Part shown: piece by piece, positions 61,916 through 64,000 of the stretch | Layout of the letters: each line of letters begins with the position of its first letter | How positions within the stretch are numbered: position 1 is the stretch's first letter | Source: JAGVPT01 sp049578505 | Lineage (GTDB): Bacteria > Bacteroidota > Ignavibacteria > UBA10030 > UBA8401 | Direction of reading: 5' to 3' | Assembly: GCA_049578505.1 (NCBI GenBank) | Contig: JBAUMC010000096.1 | Location: 30,656 to 94,655, forward strand | Length of the DNA stretch: 64,000 nucleotides | Notes under the pieces: model-generated | The model's input: only the letters and a program-made list of their open reading frames with translations | Told to the model about the DNA's origin: nothing | Database searches by the model: none | Program-made: the position numbers and the translations under genes

Positions 61916-63282
61916 AAAACCGCATTGTCGTCATAGGAGGATTGGCGGCCGGGCCGAGCGCCGCAGCCAAAGCCAAGCGGATAGACCCTGAGGCCGATGT
62001 TGTTCTGTTTGAACAGGGTGAACATATATCGTACGGCATCTGCGAAATTCCCTACCTCATCAGCAACGAGGTCGATGACGCGGAAAAGCTGATCGTTTTT
62101 ACACCGGAAAGATTAGAAAAAGAAAAGGGAGTGAGGGCAAATGTCCAGCACACCGTAGAAGAAATTCGGCCGTCTAAAAAAGAAATAGCCGTTCGAAGTT
62201 TTAGAGCAGGGACGACAATTAATGAACATTACGACCGATTAATCATCGCAACCGGCTCGACCCCAAAGACTCTTGACATCGAAGGAGAAAAGAGCAGAAA
62301 TGTTTTCGTCGTCAAAAGCCTCGATGAAGCGTATGCGATGAAAAAGTTTATCGATGAAGAAAGTCCGGGCCGTGCAGTGATCATCGGCGCCGGCTTTGTT
62401 GGCCTGGAAATGGCTGATGCATTTGTCCGGCGGGGAATAGAAGTGACGATGATTCACAACGGTCCGATGCCGATGTCGAGGTTGGAGGAAGATGGGCAAA
62501 AGTTGGTTTTGGAAGAAATTCAAAAGCATGGCGTGACCTTCCTTCCCAAGACAAAAGTTGAATGGTTTGGCGTCGGTGCGAAAGGGGGTGTTGTGGCTGT
62601 AGGGACCCCCGACATAACCGTTGAGACCGACATCGTTGTTGTTGCCATTGGGGTTACGCCTAATGTAAAGCTTGCAAAAAGGGCTGGGCTTCAAATCGGA
62701 GGTTTTGGCGGGATACGCGTCGACGACAAAATGAAAGTGATTGGTGCGGAAAATATATTTGCTGCGGGTGACTGTTGTGAACTCCGCAATATTGTGACGA
62801 AGAAGCCGATGTACATTTCGCTTGCCACGACCGCAAGCAAGACCGGGAGAATTGCAGGAGAGAATGCTGCCGGAGGAAATGCAGTTTTTAAAGGGACGAT
62901 GCGGGCGATAGGTGTGCGTGTGTTTCAAAAAGAAGTTGCACATGTCGGACTGAGCTTGAAGGAGGCGAAGGGAGCATATTTTGATCCGGTTGCGTATACA
63001 ATTCGCGCACAATCCAAAGTCGGAATGATGCCTGGAGAAAAAGAAATACATTTCACACTTATTGCTGACGTAAAGACACGCAGGCTTTTGGGGGCGAACG
63101 TGATAGGAGACAACGGAGCAGTGTTACGGGCAAATACATTGGCGGTTGCAATTCGGCACGGGATGACAATCGATGATGTCGACCACTTTGATTTGATCTA
63201 TACGCCGCCATATGCACCGCTCTGGGATGGGATGGCGATTGCGGCGGAACAACTGGGGAAGAAGTTGAAAGTGAAAAAGTGA
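61912..63282 (+). CDS. CoA-disulfide reductase / NADH-oxidase-like flavoprotein
   Basis: A 456-residue FAD- and NAD(P)H-binding enzyme of the pyridine-nucleotide disulfide oxidoreductase family, with a single redox cysteine: Cys44 in EHISYGICEIPYLISNEVDD, as in CoA-disulfide reductases and water-forming NADH oxidases. Dinucleotide motifs are VVIGGLAAGPSAAAKAKRID (FAD) and VIIGAGFVGLEMADAFVRRG (NADH), followed by IFAAGDCCEL and the C-terminal dimerisation domain (LIYTPPYAPLWDGM). Reduction of CoA disulfide or persulfide, or oxygen, is possible. It is translationally coupled to der. Confidence 0.85.
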   Translation: MKNRIVVIGGLAAGPSAAAKAKRIDPEADVVLFEQGEHISYGICEIPYLISNEVDDAEKLIVFTPERLEKEKGVRANVQHTVEEIRPSKKEIAVRSFRAGTTINEHYDRLIIATGSTPKTLDIEGEKSRNVFVVKSLDEAYAMKKFIDEESPGRAVIIGAGFVGLEMADAFVRRGIEVTMIHNGPMPMSRLEEDGQKLVLEEIQKHGVTFLPKTKVEWFGVGAKGGVVAVGTPDITVETDIVVVAIGVTPNVKLAKRAGLQIGGFGGIRVDDKMKVIGAENIFAAGDCCELRNIVTKKPMYISLATTASKTGRIAGENAAGGNAVFKGTMRAIGVRVFQKEVAHVGLSLKEAKGAYFDPVAYTIRAQSKVGMMPGEKEIHFTLIADVKTRRLLGANVIGDNGAVLRANTLAVAIRHGMTIDDVDHFDLIYTPPYAPLWDGMAIAAEQLGKKLKVKK

Positions 63283-63294
63283 AAAATGAGAAAT

Positions 63295-63350
63295 CAGAAT
63301 ACAGAACACAGAATACAGAATACAGAATACAGAATACAGAATACAGAATA
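63295..63350 (+). repeat. 7-bp tandem repeat (CAGAATA), about eight copies
   Basis: Eight consecutive units of CAGAATA (the second reads CAGAACA), followed by a degraded CAGATAA, fill most of the gap between the flavoprotein gene and upp. The repeat is non-coding and AT-rich; the copy number may vary between strains. Confidence 0.92.
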
Positions 63351-63392
63351 CAGATAACACATCTGCCAACGCCTAAACGCTAACGCGGTTTA

Positions 63393-64000
63393 ATGCCTAT
63401 GAAGAACCTCACAATAGTGAAACATCCGATCATTCAAAGAGATATCACCTATTTGCGCGATAGGAAAACGCCGAATGATCAATTTCGCCACATCCTTTCG
63501 CGGATAGCCGGGATGATGGCGTTTCAGGTAACGAAAGATTTTGTATTGAGAGAATTCACGGTGCAGACCCCGCTGGAAAAGACGAGAGGTTTCTCGCTCA
63601 AGCAGCCGATTGTTGTTGTACCCGTCCTTCGCGCAGGACTCGGAATGGTAGAAGGGTTTCTCAATATTCTTCCGGAGGCCCGTGTCGGGCATGTCGGCCT
63701 TTATCGCAATGAAGAGACCCTTCAACCGGTCGACTACTATTCGAAGTTTCCGCGGCAGATTTCGCGAGCTTTGGTCATCCTGATTGACCCGATGCTCGCG
63801 ACCGGAGGGAGCGCAACAGCGGCGATCACCTTCCTCAAAAAGAAGGGTGCGCAAAATATCCGCATTGCCTGCCTGGTTGCTGCACCGGCCGGAGTCAAGA
63901 TGCTCAGCAAACATCATCCAGATGTTCAAATATTTTGTGCAAGTCTGGATCGCACGCTTAATAAGAAAGGTTATATTCTCCCGGGGCTTGGCGATGCAGG
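63393..64000 (+). CDS. upp: Uracil phosphoribosyltransferase, 3' truncated by window edge
   Basis: Salvage enzyme converting uracil and PRPP to UMP. The frame runs open from ATG 63393 (ATG 63399 alternative) to the window end, with 202 residues visible, close to full length. It starts MPMKNLTIVKHPIIQRDIT and shows VVPVLRAGLGMVEGFL, the PRPP-binding LVILIDPMLATGGSATAAIT and the uracil-site segment SLDRTLNKKGYILPGLGDAG. It is separate from the pyrR operon 16 kb away. Confidence 0.96.
   Translation, partial: MPMKNLTIVKHPIIQRDITYLRDRKTPNDQFRHILSRIAGMMAFQVTKDFVLREFTVQTPLEKTRGFSLKQPIVVVPVLRAGLGMVEGFLNILPEARVGHVGLYRNEETLQPVDYYSKFPRQISRALVILIDPMLATGGSATAAITFLKKKGAQNIRIACLVAAPAGVKMLSKHHPDVQIFCASLDRTLNKKGYILPGLGDA

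Noticed and set aside
62239..63051. 270-codon minus-strand open frame opposite the flavoprotein gene
   Set aside because: The translation is low-complexity and unlike any family, whereas the + strand gene has full FAD and NADH motifs.
63295..63357. CRISPR-like array
   Set aside because: Units are seven bases and directly abutting with no spacers; it is a simple tandem repeat.

Overview
The window looks like a chromosomal segment from a free-living bacterium of the Bacteroidota/Ignavibacteriota (Chlorobi) side of the FCB group. The signs are type IX secretion sorting tails on secreted enzymes (NYPNPFNPSTK and NFPNPFNPTTT followed by a C-terminal KKMMLLK or KRMLLLK), PorV-type outer-membrane proteins, TonB receptors with an N-terminal carboxypeptidase-regulatory-like domain, a GWxTD-domain protein, and many genes with weak or absent Shine-Dalgarno sequences. 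No rRNA, tRNA, CRISPR array, prophage or insertion sequence was seen. Assignment below phylum level is inference.

Layout. 1-8.4 kb: end of a respiratory complex I operon (nuoM, an unexpected Na+/H+ antiporter-like gene, nuoN, terminator), then the NAD(P)HX repair enzyme nnr, a CorC/HlyC-type membrane protein and an MFS exporter. 8.4-14.4 kb: a secreted TPR protein with a thioredoxin-like CxxC domain, an M64 metallopeptidase, and a conserved carbamoyltransferase/SxtJ/DUF5989 cassette. 14.4-42.4 kb: a large alpha-glucan (starch/maltodextrin) locus behind a LacI-type regulator: a parvulin chaperone, a TonB receptor, a giant secreted protein with Asp/Asn-rich repeats, a PorV-like protein, a four-repeat carbohydrate-binding T9SS protein, two GH13 enzymes, a secreted GH57 enzyme, an SGNH hydrolase, two SLC45/GPH-type sugar transporters and a MalEFG importer without a visible ATPase. 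No SusD-like gene was recognised.

42.4-51.5 kb: a GWxTD protein, then pyrR-pyrB-pyrC behind a leader that carries a PyrR-binding hairpin and a terminator, then pgeF, glmS, an enoyl-ACP-reductase-like SDR and arfB. 51.5-54.4 kb: a SAM-I riboswitch with its terminator controls metY-metX (O-acetylhomoserine pathway to methionine). 54.7-60.4 kb: seven minus-strand genes (GNAT, TMEM175-like channel, unknown secreted protein, O-methyltransferase, DMT-family protein, TonB receptor, MOSC protein). 60.6-64 kb: der, a CoA-disulfide-reductase-like enzyme, a 7-bp tandem repeat and the start of upp, which runs off the edge.

The most interesting items are the PyrR attenuator outside the Firmicutes, the SAM-I element, the antiporter embedded between nuoM and nuoN, the SusD-free T9SS glucan locus with its giant repeat protein, and the carbamoyltransferase cassette. 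All family calls come from reading motifs by eye; no database search was run.
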